DNA of 64,000 nt from Actinocatenispora comari (GTDB lineage: Bacteria > Actinomycetota > Actinomycetes > Mycobacteriales > Micromonosporaceae): assembly GCF_017312725.1 (NCBI RefSeq), contig NZ_BOPO01000077.1, forward strand, positions 1 to 64,000, in the 5' to 3' direction. Shown piece after piece: positions 51,951 through 61,042 of this stretch (positions are counted from its first letter, which is position 1; every line of letters starts with the position of its first letter). The position numbers were made by a program, and so were the translations under genes. A model generated the notes under the pieces. It was not told the origin of the DNA and searched no databases. It was given only the letters and a program-made list of their open reading frames with translations.

Positions 51951-54900
51951 GGCGGACGTCCAGGGCGAGGTAGCCGCCGGCGCAGCCGACCAGCAGGCGG
52001 GAGCCGCGGGCGGCGAGCGACCAGATCCGGGTGTCCAGCGACAGCGTGGACAGGCACCGGTCGTCGACCGGGTCCCAGATCCGCAGCACCCCGTGCCGGT
52101 CGCCGGCGGCCACCAGGCAGCGGCCGTCGTCGGTACGCAGCACGGCGAGGTCGACGCGCGAGTCGTCGTCGCCGCCCGACAGCCGCCCGACCGCGCGGCC
52201 GTCGACCGGGTCGTACAGCCGGATCTCGCCGCTGCTGCCGCCCGCCGCGAGCCGTGGCCCGGCCGGGGTCGGCACCGCGACCAGCTGGGCCGCGTCGGCG
52301 AACGGCACCGGCAGCGGGCGCCCGACGGCCCGGCCGGTGTTCGGGTCGTACAGCTGCAGGAGGCGGTCCCGGTGGCGGGCCGCGACGAGGGACCTGCCGT
52401 CGGGCAGTCGGACCACCGCGAGCGGACCGCAGAGACCGTCGCTCAGCGGACGGTCGGACCCGTCCGCGGGATCCCACAGCCACGCGCCGGCCGGGTTGTA
52501 GTGACCGGCGGCGGCGCCGACGACGACCCGGCCGTCGGCCAGCGGCACCGCGGTCAGGTGGTCCGAGGCGCCCTGGTGGCCGGTGATGCGGCGGCCGGAC
52601 AACCCGTCGCCGGACGGCTCCCACAGCCACACCGTCCGGTCGTCACCACCGCTGGCGAGCAGCGCGCGACCGTCCGCGCGCGCGACCGTGGTGAGTGCCA
52701 GGACCGGCCCGGCGTGGCCGGTGGCCGGTTCGCCGACGGGGGCGCCCGTCGCCGCGTCCCACAGCCGTACGGTGCCGTCGGCGCCGGCGCTCGCCAGGTA
52801 GCTGGCGCCGGCCGGGCCGGGCAGCACGGCGAGCGCCTGCACCACGTCGGTGTGGCCCGCCAGCGGCTTGCCGACCGGCCCGCCGGCCACCGGGTCCCAG
52901 CGCACGATCGTGCGGCCGCCGGCAACGGCGAGCACCGTACGCCCGTCGGCGAGCGGCAGCGTGGCGAGCGCGGTCACCTTGCCCCGCGCCGCGATCGGAC
53001 CACAGTCGACCGGGGAGCCGGTGCCGGCGTCGAAGACCTGGACCGTGCGGTCCTGGCCGCCGGCCGCGACCAGCGACCGCCCGTCGTGCCGGAACCCGGT
53101 CAGCGCGCGGACCCCCGTCGCGGGCAGCGTCGGCGCGTCGGAGCCGTCCGGGTTCCAGCACCAGACGTGGTCGGGGCGACTCGCGACCGCCAGCGTCGCG
53201 CCGCCCTCGGCGCGCGGCACCACCGCCAGCGCCGCCACGTTGTCGGTCTCGATCGGCTCGATCAGCCGCTTCCCGGACACCGGATCGACCAGGTGCAGCT
53301 CGCCGGCGCCCCGCCAGGACGAGGTGCCGACGGCGAGCGCGACCCGGCCGTCGCCGAGCGGGAGCCAGGCCGACGCGGACAGCCGCCCACGGTAACCGGT
53401 GGCGGACGCCGGCCCGAGCGGCGCACCGTCCGGGTCCCAGCCGAGCAGCTGGCTGTCGCCGCTGACCAGCATCGGAGCGCCGGTCGGCAACACGCCGGCC
53501 GCAAGGGCACCGACCGGACCGGCGTGCGCGGGTGGAGTCGCCGCGACCCGGTCGCCGGTCACCGGATCGAACAGCAGCACCGCGCCGTGCCGGTCGCCGG
53601 TCGCCACCAGCTCCCGGCCGTCGGCCAACCGCACCGCGGCGAGGGCCCCGGCCTGCTCACCGGCGGCCAGCAGCGGCGTGCCCACCGGCGACCCGGTGTC
53701 GGCGTCGCGCAGCCGCAGCCCGTCGTCGTCGGTGGCGGCGAGCACCCGGCCGTCCGGCAGCTCGACCAGCGCGACCTGGGGCAGCGACGGGCCGGCGGTG
53801 GTCGCGGCCGGGTCGGCCGGATCGGTGTCCCACAGCCGGAGCGCGTCCCCCTCGTCGATCGTCGCGAGCACCGTCCGGCCGCCGGGCAGCGGCAGTGCGG
53901 CCATCGACCAGACCCGGGGATCGACGGTGGGCAGCCGGCTGCCGGTGGACTCCGGCGCGCCCGGGTCGAACAGCCACAGGCCACCGGAGTCGGCCACCGC
54001 GAGCGCGGTCGACCCGTCCGGGCGGGACAGCGCCGCCATCGCCGTCACGTACCCGTCGGTCAGCCGGAGCGGCTCGCCGAACCGCTCCCGCTCGCCCGGT
54101 GCCCACAGCGAGATCTCCTGCTGCCACGCGGTGGCCAGCAGCAGCCGATCGCCGAGCGGGACCGTACTGGCCACCTGCACGCCGTCGAGGTCGCCGAACC
54201 CGGCTCCGGACAGCTCGACCACCGACAGCCTCGACGTGCGGGCCCAGGTGATCGCGAGCAGCGGGCCACCGTCGGGCTGCGGCCACGGCACGATCGCGGA
54301 GACCTTGCCGGAGTTCCACGGCCCCCGGGTCACCTCGGCCAGCTGGGTGCCGGTCGGCGACCAGACCAGGACCGCGCCGTCCTTGTCGCCGGTCGCGAGC
54401 GCCGGCCGACCGTCCGGCAGCGTCAGCCAGCACACCGCCGTGACCGCCTTGTCGACCCCGGCCATCCAGGTGTCGAGCACCGCACCGGTACGCGGGTCGC
54501 ACACCCGCACCGACCGGCCGCTGGCGATCGCCAGCCGCGGGACCCCGTCCGGGCCGACCTCGGCCGCCACGGCGGTCACCGCGCCGCGGCCGCGGATCGT
54601 CGCGGTCACCGTGCCGGTCGCCGGGTCCCACAGGTGCAGCGCCCGTCGCTGCGCCTGGTAGGCCAGCAGCGCGCGGCCGTCCGGCAGCGGCACGGTCGCG
54701 GTCAGCCAGTCGTCACAGCCGGTCGCCACGGTGACGTGCGTCGGCCGGGGTGGCACGTCGGCCCACCGCAACCGGAACCCCGCGGCCTCCTCGCCGCGGG
54801 GCGGCACGCCGTGCCGGACCCGGGCCAGCTCCAGCAGCAGCCCGCGCTCGTGCGAGGCGGCCGAGCGCAGCTGGTGGGCCACGCTGAGCACCGCGGCCAC

Positions 54901-55047
54901 CTCGCCCGGCAGCGCGTTCCACCGCACACCGCTGGACAGCACCGCCGCGACGACCTGGTCCGGCTCGGCGGCGGCGCGCGCCACCACCTGCCGCCAGTCA
55001 CCGGTCCGTACCGCCGCCGTCACCGCATCGACCATCGTCTCCGCCAC
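51937..55047 (-). CDS. WD40-repeat protein, 1036 residues
   Basis: Starts at GTG 55047 (AAAGG five bases upstream). The first about 110 residues are helical (VDAVTAAVRTGDWRQVVARA). From there to the end run about 16-17 WD40-type blades recognisable by repeats such as LATGDKDGAVLVWSPTGTQL, LASAGADGTVRLWDAATGAP and LASGGDDRTVWLWEPSGDGL. Many blades end in [L/V]xLWD and contain DGR[A/P/S]LLA between, so two or more propellers are predicted. No kinase, NACHT or trypsin-like domain is attached, unlike many bacterial WD40 proteins. A cytoplasmic scaffold role is inferred. Confidence 0.88.
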   Translation of the reverse strand: MAETMVDAVTAAVRTGDWRQVVARAAAEPDQVVAAVLSSGVRWNALPGEVAAVLSVAHQLRSAASHERGLLLELARVRHGVPPRGEEAAGFRLRWADVPPRPTHVTVATGCDDWLTATVPLPDGRALLAYQAQRRALHLWDPATGTVTATIRGRGAVTAVAAEVGPDGVPRLAIASGRSVRVCDPRTGAVLDTWMAGVDKAVTAVCWLTLPDGRPALATGDKDGAVLVWSPTGTQLAEVTRGPWNSGKVSAIVPWPQPDGGPLLAITWARTSRLSVVELSGAGFGDLDGVQVASTVPLGDRLLLATAWQQEISLWAPGERERFGEPLRLTDGYVTAMAALSRPDGSTALAVADSGGLWLFDPGAPESTGSRLPTVDPRVWSMAALPLPGGRTVLATIDEGDALRLWDTDPADPAATTAGPSLPQVALVELPDGRVLAATDDDGLRLRDADTGSPVGTPLLAAGEQAGALAAVRLADGRELVATGDRHGAVLLFDPVTGDRVAATPPAHAGPVGALAAGVLPTGAPMLVSGDSQLLGWDPDGAPLGPASATGYRGRLSASAWLPLGDGRVALAVGTSSWRGAGELHLVDPVSGKRLIEPIETDNVAALAVVPRAEGGATLAVASRPDHVWCWNPDGSDAPTLPATGVRALTGFRHDGRSLVAAGGQDRTVQVFDAGTGSPVDCGPIAARGKVTALATLPLADGRTVLAVAGGRTIVRWDPVAGGPVGKPLAGHTDVVQALAVLPGPAGASYLASAGADGTVRLWDAATGAPVGEPATGHAGPVLALTTVARADGRALLASGGDDRTVWLWEPSGDGLSGRRITGHQGASDHLTAVPLADGRVVVGAAAGHYNPAGAWLWDPADGSDRPLSDGLCGPLAVVRLPDGRSLVAARHRDRLLQLYDPNTGRAVGRPLPVPFADAAQLVAVPTPAGPRLAAGGSSGEIRLYDPVDGRAVGRLSGGDDDSRVDLAVLRTDDGRCLVAAGDRHGVLRIWDPVDDRCLSTLSLDTRIWSLAARGSRLLVGCAGGYLALDVRPDPR

Positions 55048-55116
55048 GCGGCCTTTGTAACAGACGGCTACGACACGGCCGGGCGGCCGACGACTCCGCC
55101 GTCGAACTCCCCGACT

Positions 55117-55129
55117 GTCCACTATGGAC
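55117..55129. repeat. GTCCA-cta-TGGAC palindrome copy
   Basis: Related to the recurring GTCCAC-N-GTGGAC element; 70 bases upstream of the WD40 start in the 215-base spacer. Confidence 0.4.
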
Positions 55130-55262
55130 GTCAGGGGTGATACGGAGCTCCGCCGCGGCGGCCCCCGGGATTTCGGCGGCGGGCCACCGGCAGCAGCCGG
55201 TTCCGAGCACCCCGGCGAGCCGCCCGCTCACGCTGGTCGCGGCTCCGCCGCGAGCCCGCTCG

Positions 55263-56105
55263 TCAGTCGGCCCGCAGCTCCCCGGCCAGCCGGGCGAACT
55301 GGTCGCGGGCCGAGCGCTCCAGCGCGACCTCGCCGTACCGGTGGCCCCACACCGCCAGGAACACCGCCCGTACCGCGGCGCAGCGCAGCAGCATCGCGCG
55401 ATCGACCGCACCGAGCGCCCGGCCGTACCCGGCGAGGAAGGCCGCCGCGAGCTCCGGATCGTCGCGCCACGGCCCGACCGCGAGCCGGGTCAGGTCGGCG
55501 ACCCAGACGTCCCGGCCGGACCACTCGAAGTCGATCACGGTGAACCGGTCTCCCCCGGCGCCGTCGACCGGTGCCAGCAACCAGTTTCGCGGCGTGTAGT
55601 CGCCGTGACAGGGCACCCGGTGGGGCACCGGCAGGTCCGCGAGGTCGAGCACGGCCGCCCGGACGGCCGCCAGCGAGGGCGCCGGCAGCAGTTCTGCGGC
55701 CGCCGGCGCCCACCGGTCGAACTCGGCCAGCCGTACCGTGGCGAACTCCGGCCACGGCTCCGGTTCGGCCGCCTCGTGCAGCCGGCGCACCGCACCGGCC
55801 CGCCGCTGTACCGGCGGGGTCAGCCCGCGCGACCAGTCGGGCCCGCCGCGGACGGCCGACAGCAGCAACGTCCCGGTGGCGTCGTCGGCGAACCGCAGCC
55901 GCGGCGCCCGCTCACCGAGCGCCGGCACCCACCGCCGGTAGGCGTCGCGTTCGGCGCGGTAGCGGTCCCGGTCGCGGTGTTGCTTGCCCACCCAGCGCGC
56001 GCCGCGCGCATCGCGTACCAGCAGCACCGTCGCGCCGCCGTGCGCCCACGACCGGTCCGCCTCCACGGTGCAGTCGCCGAGCACCCGCCGCAGCAGCGCC
56101 AGCAT
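55263..56105 (-). CDS. Phosphotransferase (APH/ChoK-like kinase)
   Basis: 280 residues from ATG 56105. Protein-kinase-like fold: nucleotide-contacting Lys in RGARWVGKQHRDRDRYR, catalytic loop VPCHGDYTPRNWLLAPVDG (HxDxxxxN) and metal Asp in FTVIDFEWSGRDVWVADLTR. The family includes aminoglycoside and choline kinases; the substrate cannot be given, and resistance is not implied. The start codon overlaps the stop of the upstream dehydrogenase gene by one base (TGATG), so the two are coupled. Confidence 0.86.
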   Translation of the reverse strand: MLALLRRVLGDCTVEADRSWAHGGATVLLVRDARGARWVGKQHRDRDRYRAERDAYRRWVPALGERAPRLRFADDATGTLLLSAVRGGPDWSRGLTPPVQRRAGAVRRLHEAAEPEPWPEFATVRLAEFDRWAPAAAELLPAPSLAAVRAAVLDLADLPVPHRVPCHGDYTPRNWLLAPVDGAGGDRFTVIDFEWSGRDVWVADLTRLAVGPWRDDPELAAAFLAGYGRALGAVDRAMLLRCAAVRAVFLAVWGHRYGEVALERSARDQFARLAGELRAD

Positions 56106-57076
56106 CACTCTCCAGAGTGGACGGACAGGTCGTCGAGCACCCGGGTCAGCTCGGTCAGCCGGGCGCGCTGCACCTCCGGGAGGCTGAACGCGCCGCCGCG
56201 GTGCGGGCTGAGCACCACGTTCGGCAGCTGGTGGAACGGGAAGCGGGACGCGGCGACCCCGGTGCGCGGGCCGTCCCCGGACGCCTCGGACCACCACACG
56301 TCCAGCCCGGCGGCCAACCTGCCGGTCAGCAACCGTTGGTACAGCGCGGCCTCGTCCACCACGGCGGCGCGCGCCACGTTCACCAGCACGGCCGGATCGG
56401 GCAGCAGCGCCAGCTCGGGCGCGCCGATCAGGCCGGTCGTACGGGCCGACAGCGGTACCGCGAGCACCACGACGCGGGAGCGGCGCAGCAGGTCGGGCAG
56501 CCGGCGCGGCGGGTGGATCAGCGCGACACCGTCGCCGCTGGTACCGCGGGCGCCGGCGCGGATCGCGTTGACCCGCAGGTCCAGCGCGGCCAGAGCGCGG
56601 GCCACCCGGCGACCGACCTGGCCGTACCCGACGACCGTCGCGGTGTGGCCGGCGAGCACCATCGTCGGTTCCGGCGGGACGAACCGCGGGGTCCAGTCGC
56701 CGTCGCGCATCGCCCGGTCGGCGGGTACCAGCGCCCGCGCCGCGGCGAGCACCAGCCCCAGCGCGAGCTCGGCGGTCGGGCCGGCGGTGTGGTGCAGGGT
56801 GCGTACCGCGATGCCGGGCCGGTCGGCGAGCCGTTCGGCGGTCTGCGCCGGGATCCCGGCGAACGGCACCACCAGCGTGCGCAGCGCGGGGCTCGCGGAC
56901 AGCAGCGCCTCGTCCGGCCGGCCGGCGACGAGCACCGAGTACCGGGCGTCCGCGGGCGGCGCGCCGTCGGTGAACCGCCAGTCCGGCCGCTCCCGGCGCA
57001 GCCGGGCCACCGCCCGCTCACCCACCGACGCCACGCCGTGCACCCAGAAAGCCGTCACACCGTCGGATTCTGGCAC
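56105..57076 (-). CDS. D-isomer-specific 2-hydroxyacid dehydrogenase
   Basis: 323 residues. NAD-binding half has TATVVGYGQVGRRVARALAA (GxGxxG), then a catalytic Arg in LVNVARAAVVDEAALYQRLL and His in VLSPHRGGAFSLP. The substrate half (AVARLRRERPDWRFTDGAPP) is typical. Start at GTG 57076 or GTG 57058, neither with a good ribosome site. It is followed immediately by the phosphotransferase gene; the pair may act on one metabolite. Specific substrate (glyoxylate, phosphoglycerate and so on) is not determinable. Confidence 0.88.
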   Translation of the reverse strand: MPESDGVTAFWVHGVASVGERAVARLRRERPDWRFTDGAPPADARYSVLVAGRPDEALLSASPALRTLVVPFAGIPAQTAERLADRPGIAVRTLHHTAGPTAELALGLVLAAARALVPADRAMRDGDWTPRFVPPEPTMVLAGHTATVVGYGQVGRRVARALAALDLRVNAIRAGARGTSGDGVALIHPPRRLPDLLRRSRVVVLAVPLSARTTGLIGAPELALLPDPAVLVNVARAAVVDEAALYQRLLTGRLAAGLDVWWSEASGDGPRTGVAASRFPFHQLPNVVLSPHRGGAFSLPEVQRARLTELTRVLDDLSVHSGE

Positions 57077-57143
57077 CTCCGGCCCGCCACGAACCCGCCG
57101 GCCGCACCCCGGACGCGCTGGGTGCGGCGACGGGGCCGGGTGC

Positions 57144-57992
57144 TCAGCGGATCGGCGGCCCCGCGGTACCGGGCTCGGGGCCCGCGCGGTGCACCGACTC
57201 GGCGGCGCGGGCGAGGGCCGCCACCGACGGCGCGGTGCTGTACCCGGGCCAGGCGAGTACCAGGGTCAGCGGCGCGGCGTCGGTGACCGGGACGGCGGCC
57301 AGGTCGGCCCGCAGCGGTACGGTCAGCGACCGCGGCAGGACCGCGACGAGCTGGCCGAGCGCGATCCGGTGCATCAGCTCGTCGATGCTGCCGACGACGT
57401 TGTCGTCGCGCCGGTGCACGGTCTCGCCGCGCAGCTCGTCCATGCGGATCCCGGTCCGGTCGGCGAGCGGGTGGGCGGTCGGCAGCACCGCGACGGGCGG
57501 GTCGGTGAGCAGCGGCTGGGTGTCGAACCCGCGCAGGTCGTCGATCGGGTCGTAGAGCAGGGCGGCGTCGGCGCGGCCGTCGCGCAGCGAGGCGCAGCGG
57601 TCCGCGGCGAAGATCACGTGCACCGGCAGCACGTCCGGCTCTCGCTGGTAGGCGGCGAGCAGGTCGGGCAGCCGGCCTCCGTCGCCGCCCACCTTGATGG
57701 CGAGCACCAGCCGGGGTTCCACCGCGCCGGCCCGCTGGGCCCGGTGGGCCGCGGCGGACACCGCGTCGAGCGCGTACCGGGCGTCCTCGACCAGCGCGCG
57801 ACCGGACGGGGTGAGGGCGACCGACCGGCTGGTGCGCTCGAACAGCCCGACGCCGAGCCGGCGCTCCAGCCGGGCCACCGAGCGGGACAGCGCCGGCTGG
57901 GCGATGCCGAGCCGCGCCGCGGCCCGGCCGAAGTGCAGTTCCTCGGCGACCGCCAGGAAGTACGCCAGCTCCCGGGTCTCCAGCCGATCCAT
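57144..57992 (-). CDS. LysR family transcriptional regulator
   Basis: 282 residues from ATG 57992 (GGAGG one base upstream). HTH LETRELAYFLAVAEELHFGR, AAARLGIAQPALSRSVARLE, then the substrate-binding domain from about 88 (PRLVLAIKVGGDGGRLPDLL). It is divergent from the SDR gene at 58087 with only 94 bases between, so it very likely controls it. Confidence 0.92.
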   Translation of the reverse strand: MDRLETRELAYFLAVAEELHFGRAAARLGIAQPALSRSVARLERRLGVGLFERTSRSVALTPSGRALVEDARYALDAVSAAAHRAQRAGAVEPRLVLAIKVGGDGGRLPDLLAAYQREPDVLPVHVIFAADRCASLRDGRADAALLYDPIDDLRGFDTQPLLTDPPVAVLPTAHPLADRTGIRMDELRGETVHRRDDNVVGSIDELMHRIALGQLVAVLPRSLTVPLRADLAAVPVTDAAPLTLVLAWPGYSTAPSVAALARAAESVHRAGPEPGTAGPPIR

Positions 57993-58086
57993 GCCTCCAG
58001 GGTATCGATCGGCGCCGGATCGGTCTTGGACGTATCCGAGCGACCGGTGCTGGGATCGGATCAGCCCCACGACCATAGGAGATCAG

Positions 58087-58773
58087 ATGCCCACCATTGC
58101 CATCGTCGGCGCCGGCGCCCGCCTCGGCCTGTCCCTCGGCCGGGTCTTCGGCCGGCACGGGTACCGGGTCGCGCTGCTGGCCCGCAGTCCCGAACGGCTC
58201 GACGGACTGGTCCGGCAGCTCGCCGCCGAGCAGATCGACGCCGCCGGGTTCACCGCCGACGTCCTGGACCGGCCGGCGCTGACCGACGCGCTGAACCGGG
58301 CCGCCGACCGCTTCGCCGGCATCGACGTCCTGGAGTACTCCCCCACGGTCACCGGGACGGCGTCGGGCGACGCCCACGCCGGCGCTCTCGACCTGACCGT
58401 CGACCACCTCCGGCCGCAGCTGGAGAGCACCTGCTACGGCGCGATCGCCGCCACCCGGGCGGTCCTGCCGGCGATGCGCGCGGCCGGCGCCGGCGCCCTG
58501 CTGTACACCACCGGCGCCTCGGCGGTGCACCCGGTGCCGATGTTCGCCGGGCCGGGCATCGCCGCCGCCGGGCTGCGCAACTGGGTACTCAACCTCAACA
58601 CGCTGCTCGCCGAGGACGGGGTGTACGCCTGCCACGTGTCGATCGGCGTGTGGCTGACCGGTACCCCGACGCCGACCCCGGACACTCCCACCACGCACCC
58701 GGACGTACTGGCGGAGACGTACTGGCAGCTGGCCGCGGACCGCACCGAACCGGAACGGTTGATCACCGCCTGA
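58087..58773 (+). CDS. Short-chain dehydrogenase/reductase
   Basis: 228 residues from ATG 58087, AGGAGA five bases upstream. N-terminus TIAIVGAGARLGLSLGRVFG carries the TGxxxGxG-type NAD(P) motif in a degenerate form (VGAGARLG). The catalytic Ser is probably in LYTTGASAVHPVP, but the normal YxxxK is not obvious (VHPVPMFAGPGIAAAGLRNW), so catalysis may be atypical. Divergent LysR regulator. Confidence 0.8.
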   Translation: MPTIAIVGAGARLGLSLGRVFGRHGYRVALLARSPERLDGLVRQLAAEQIDAAGFTADVLDRPALTDALNRAADRFAGIDVLEYSPTVTGTASGDAHAGALDLTVDHLRPQLESTCYGAIAATRAVLPAMRAAGAGALLYTTGASAVHPVPMFAGPGIAAAGLRNWVLNLNTLLAEDGVYACHVSIGVWLTGTPTPTPDTPTTHPDVLAETYWQLAADRTEPERLITA

Positions 58774-58781
58774 CCGGAACT

Positions 58782-58794
58782 GTCTACAGTGGAC
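58782..58794. repeat. GTCTAC-A-GTGGAC palindrome copy
   Basis: One mismatch to GTCCAC-N-GTGGAC; eight bases after the SDR stop. Confidence 0.45.
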
Positions 58795-58809
58795 GGGCGC
58801 GGCCCGGGA

Positions 58810-58845
58810 CCGGCCCCCGGCCGGCCACCGCCGGCCGGGGGCCGG
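58810..58845. terminator. 15-bp hairpin terminator between convergent genes
   Basis: CCGGCCCCCGGCCGG and CCGGCCGGGGGCCGG around a six-base loop (CCACCG). It lies between the SDR (plus) and the endonuclease/exonuclease/phosphatase gene (minus), so it may serve both. Confidence 0.78.
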
Positions 58846-58871
58846 CCGCGCCGCGCCCGGGGACGCGGCTG

Positions 58872-59564
58872 CTACGGCAGGGTGAGGTCGGCGAACACCG
58901 GGAGGTGGTCGGAGGCGAGCCGGGCGTCGTCGGTGTCGATCACCCGGACGTCGTACACCGTGCTGGCCGCGGGCGCCAGGACGGCGTCGAGGCGCAGCCG
59001 GGGCGCGGCCGCCGGGTACGTCGGGTCGCCCTTGCCGGGGGCCGGGTCGGCGAGCGTGGTGCTCGTCAGGTGCGACCAGACCTGTCCGCCGGGCGCCTCG
59101 TTCAGGTCGGCGGCGAACAGCACCGGCGGCTGCTGCGCGCAGACCACCGCGGCCAGCCGCTCGGCCTGGTCGGTGCGCTCGGCCGGGTCGGTACCCAGGT
59201 GGGTCCCGACGGCGGTGAAGCGGCCACCGTCGGCGAGCTGGCAGTCGGCGAACGCCACCCCGCGCAGGTGCCGGCCCGGCGTCAGCGGGAACCGCAGCGA
59301 CCAGTCGCGCACCACCCGTACCCGCTGGCCGACCATGATCAGGTTGCCGATGGCGGGGCCGCCGCCGGCACCGAAGAACAGCCCGCAGTGCCGGGCGAGC
59401 TCCGCGCAGCGGGTCCGCCAGCGGAACCGGCGCGGCGCCTCCTGCACGAACACGATGTCCGGCCGGGCCGCGCGCACCACCCGGTACAGCGCCTCCCGAT
59501 CGTCCTTGAGCCCGTGCACGTTGTAGCTCAACACCCGCACCCGGCCACCCACCGGCACCTCCAC
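58872..59564 (-). CDS. Endonuclease/exonuclease/phosphatase family protein
   Basis: 230 residues. Motifs of the EEP fold in order: VLSYNVHGLKDD (Asn), IVFVQEAP (Glu, metal), TAVGTHLGTD (His), FAADLNEAPGG (Asp/Asn) and LASDHLPVFADL (Asp/His). Family members are nucleases, sphingomyelinases or inositol phosphatases; no signal peptide here, so it is cytoplasmic. It starts at GTG 59564, 30 bases after glucokinase on the same strand. Confidence 0.9.
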   Translation of the reverse strand: MEVPVGGRVRVLSYNVHGLKDDREALYRVVRAARPDIVFVQEAPRRFRWRTRCAELARHCGLFFGAGGGPAIGNLIMVGQRVRVVRDWSLRFPLTPGRHLRGVAFADCQLADGGRFTAVGTHLGTDPAERTDQAERLAAVVCAQQPPVLFAADLNEAPGGQVWSHLTSTTLADPAPGKGDPTYPAAAPRLRLDAVLAPAASTVYDVRVIDTDDARLASDHLPVFADLTLP

Positions 59565-59594
59565 GATCGCTCTCGATCTTGACTGACGGCGACG

Positions 59595-60539
59595 CTAGCG
59601 GCGCCGGGCGAGGTCGGCGGCGCCGACGACGCCGGCGGTGTTGCCCATCTCAGCGGGGCGCAGCTCGGCGACCGGCAGCTGACCGCGCTGCGCCATGCCG
59701 TCCGCGTACGCCTGGCGGGCCGGGGCGAGCAACAGGTCGCCGGCCTCGACCACGCCGCCGCCGACCACGATCACCGCCGGGTCGAGCGCCTGGACGAGAT
59801 CGACGCAGGCCAGCCCGAGCCACTTGCCGATGTCCGCGAACGCCGCCACCGACGCCGGCTCACCCTGCCGGGCAGCGTCGGTGATCATCGGGCCGGTGAC
59901 CCGGTCCGGGTCACCGCCGGTCAGCTCGGTCAGGATCGGCGCGGTGGCCGGTACGTGCGCCACCGCCACCTGGCCGAGCCGCACCAGCGCCTGCCCGCTC
60001 GCGTACTGCTCCAGGCAGCCGCGCCGGCCGCACCCGCAGACCTGACCGTCCGGCACCGCGGTCAGGTGCCCCAGCTCGGCGGCGATGCCGTGCGCGCCGC
60101 GGATCAGCTGGCCCTCCATGATCACCGCGCCGCCGATGCCGGTGCCGACGGTGTACATGATCATCGACTCGACGTCGCGGCCGGCGCCGAACCGATACTC
60201 GGCCCAGGCGGCGACGTTCGCGTCGTTCTCCACCACTACCGGCAGGCCGAACTTGTCCGCGAGCTCCGCCCGCAGCGGCTCGTTGCGCCAGGCGATGTTG
60301 GGCGCGAACAGCACGGTCGACCGGGCCGCGTCGATCCAGCCGGCCGCGCCGACCCCGATCGCCTCGACCTGGTGTGCGCCGGCCAGCTCCTCGACCGCGT
60401 CCATGATCATCTGCAGGGTGCGGGAAACGTCGTCGGCCGGCGTGTCGCGGCGGGTCTCCGAGACGACCGCGCCGTCCTCGGCGACGACCGCGGCGGCCAC
60501 CTTCGTCCCGCCGACATCCACCCCGATCGTCACTGACAC
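59595..60539 (-). CDS. glk: ROK-family glucokinase
   Basis: 314 residues from GTG 60539 with GGGAG upstream. N-terminal ATP site TIGVDVGGTKVAAAVV, catalytic Asp in VVENDANVAAWAEYRFG, phosphate loop MYTVGTGIGGAVIMEGQ, zinc motif GQVCGCGRRGCLEQYASG and His in GIAAELGHLT. It phosphorylates glucose to glucose 6-phosphate and in actinobacteria also takes part in carbon catabolite control. The upstream gene overlaps its start by 10 bases. Confidence 0.95.
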   Translation of the reverse strand: MSVTIGVDVGGTKVAAAVVAEDGAVVSETRRDTPADDVSRTLQMIMDAVEELAGAHQVEAIGVGAAGWIDAARSTVLFAPNIAWRNEPLRAELADKFGLPVVVENDANVAAWAEYRFGAGRDVESMIMYTVGTGIGGAVIMEGQLIRGAHGIAAELGHLTAVPDGQVCGCGRRGCLEQYASGQALVRLGQVAVAHVPATAPILTELTGGDPDRVTGPMITDAARQGEPASVAAFADIGKWLGLACVDLVQALDPAVIVVGGGVVEAGDLLLAPARQAYADGMAQRGQLPVAELRPAEMGNTAGVVGAADLARRR

Positions 60540-61042
60540 CCGACGTCTCCCTTCGTCTGCACCCCGCCGTCGGCGGGCTCCCCTGCCGCGGCCGCCGGAT
60601 CGCCGCCCGGCCCGGCCGCGCCCGCCGCCGCACCGGACGCACCGTCAACGGACGAACCGCCGTCCGACGAACCGCCGAACGACGCACCGTCGGCGGACGG
60701 CTCGCCGGCGAACGCGCCGTCGGCGGACGCGCCGTCGGCGGACGCGCCGTCGGCGGACGGCTCGCCGGCGGGCGAGTTGCCGGCGGGCCCGGTACGGTGC
60801 TGCCCGGCGGCGCCGTCGGACCAGGCGCGGAGCAGGCCGGCGACGCCGTCGGCGACGGTGCCGACCGCGTCCGCCAACCGCTCGGACAGCTGCGGGTCCG
60901 GCTCGCGCACCGCGGCGGCGGCCCGGCACAGCGGGCACCGGCAGCCGGCCTCGCCGGGCCACCCGCTCGCCGCCCGGGACGCGGCGGCGAGGACGCCGGT
61001 GACGAGCAACCGTGCCTCGTCGCGTACCGCAGCGTGTGCCAC
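60530..61042 (-). CDS. Ala-rich hypothetical protein with zinc-binding-like CxxC pair
   Basis: 170 residues from GTG 61042 (GGGAG seven bases upstream). The N-terminal domain (AHAAVRDEARLLVTGVLAAA, then GCRCPLCRAAAAVREPDPQL) contains one C-x-C-x2-C cluster and helices. The C-terminal half is low-complexity, with SADGA-type pentapeptides encoded by 15-bp repeats near 60700-60770. I recall a DUF5304-like small gene upstream of glucokinase in other Micromonosporaceae. Function unknown. It overlaps glk by 10 bases and is probably cotranscribed. Confidence 0.65.
   Translation of the reverse strand: MAHAAVRDEARLLVTGVLAAASRAASGWPGEAGCRCPLCRAAAAVREPDPQLSERLADAVGTVADGVAGLLRAWSDGAAGQHRTGPAGNSPAGEPSADGASADGASADGAFAGEPSADGASFGGSSDGGSSVDGASGAAAGAAGPGGDPAAAAGEPADGGVQTKGDVGCQ

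Noticed and set aside
51118-55140. Very long open frames antisense to real genes (here over 1300 codons; also 55137-59582, 27259-30654, 18610-21426, 4217-6451)
   Set aside because: At this GC content stops are rare in the antisense and shifted frames. These frames are Arg/Pro/Gly/His-rich, have no domain, and lie opposite genes with clear motifs.
55263-56105. Aminoglycoside resistance gene
   Set aside because: Only the generic kinase-fold motifs are present; the adjoining dehydrogenase suggests a metabolic role.
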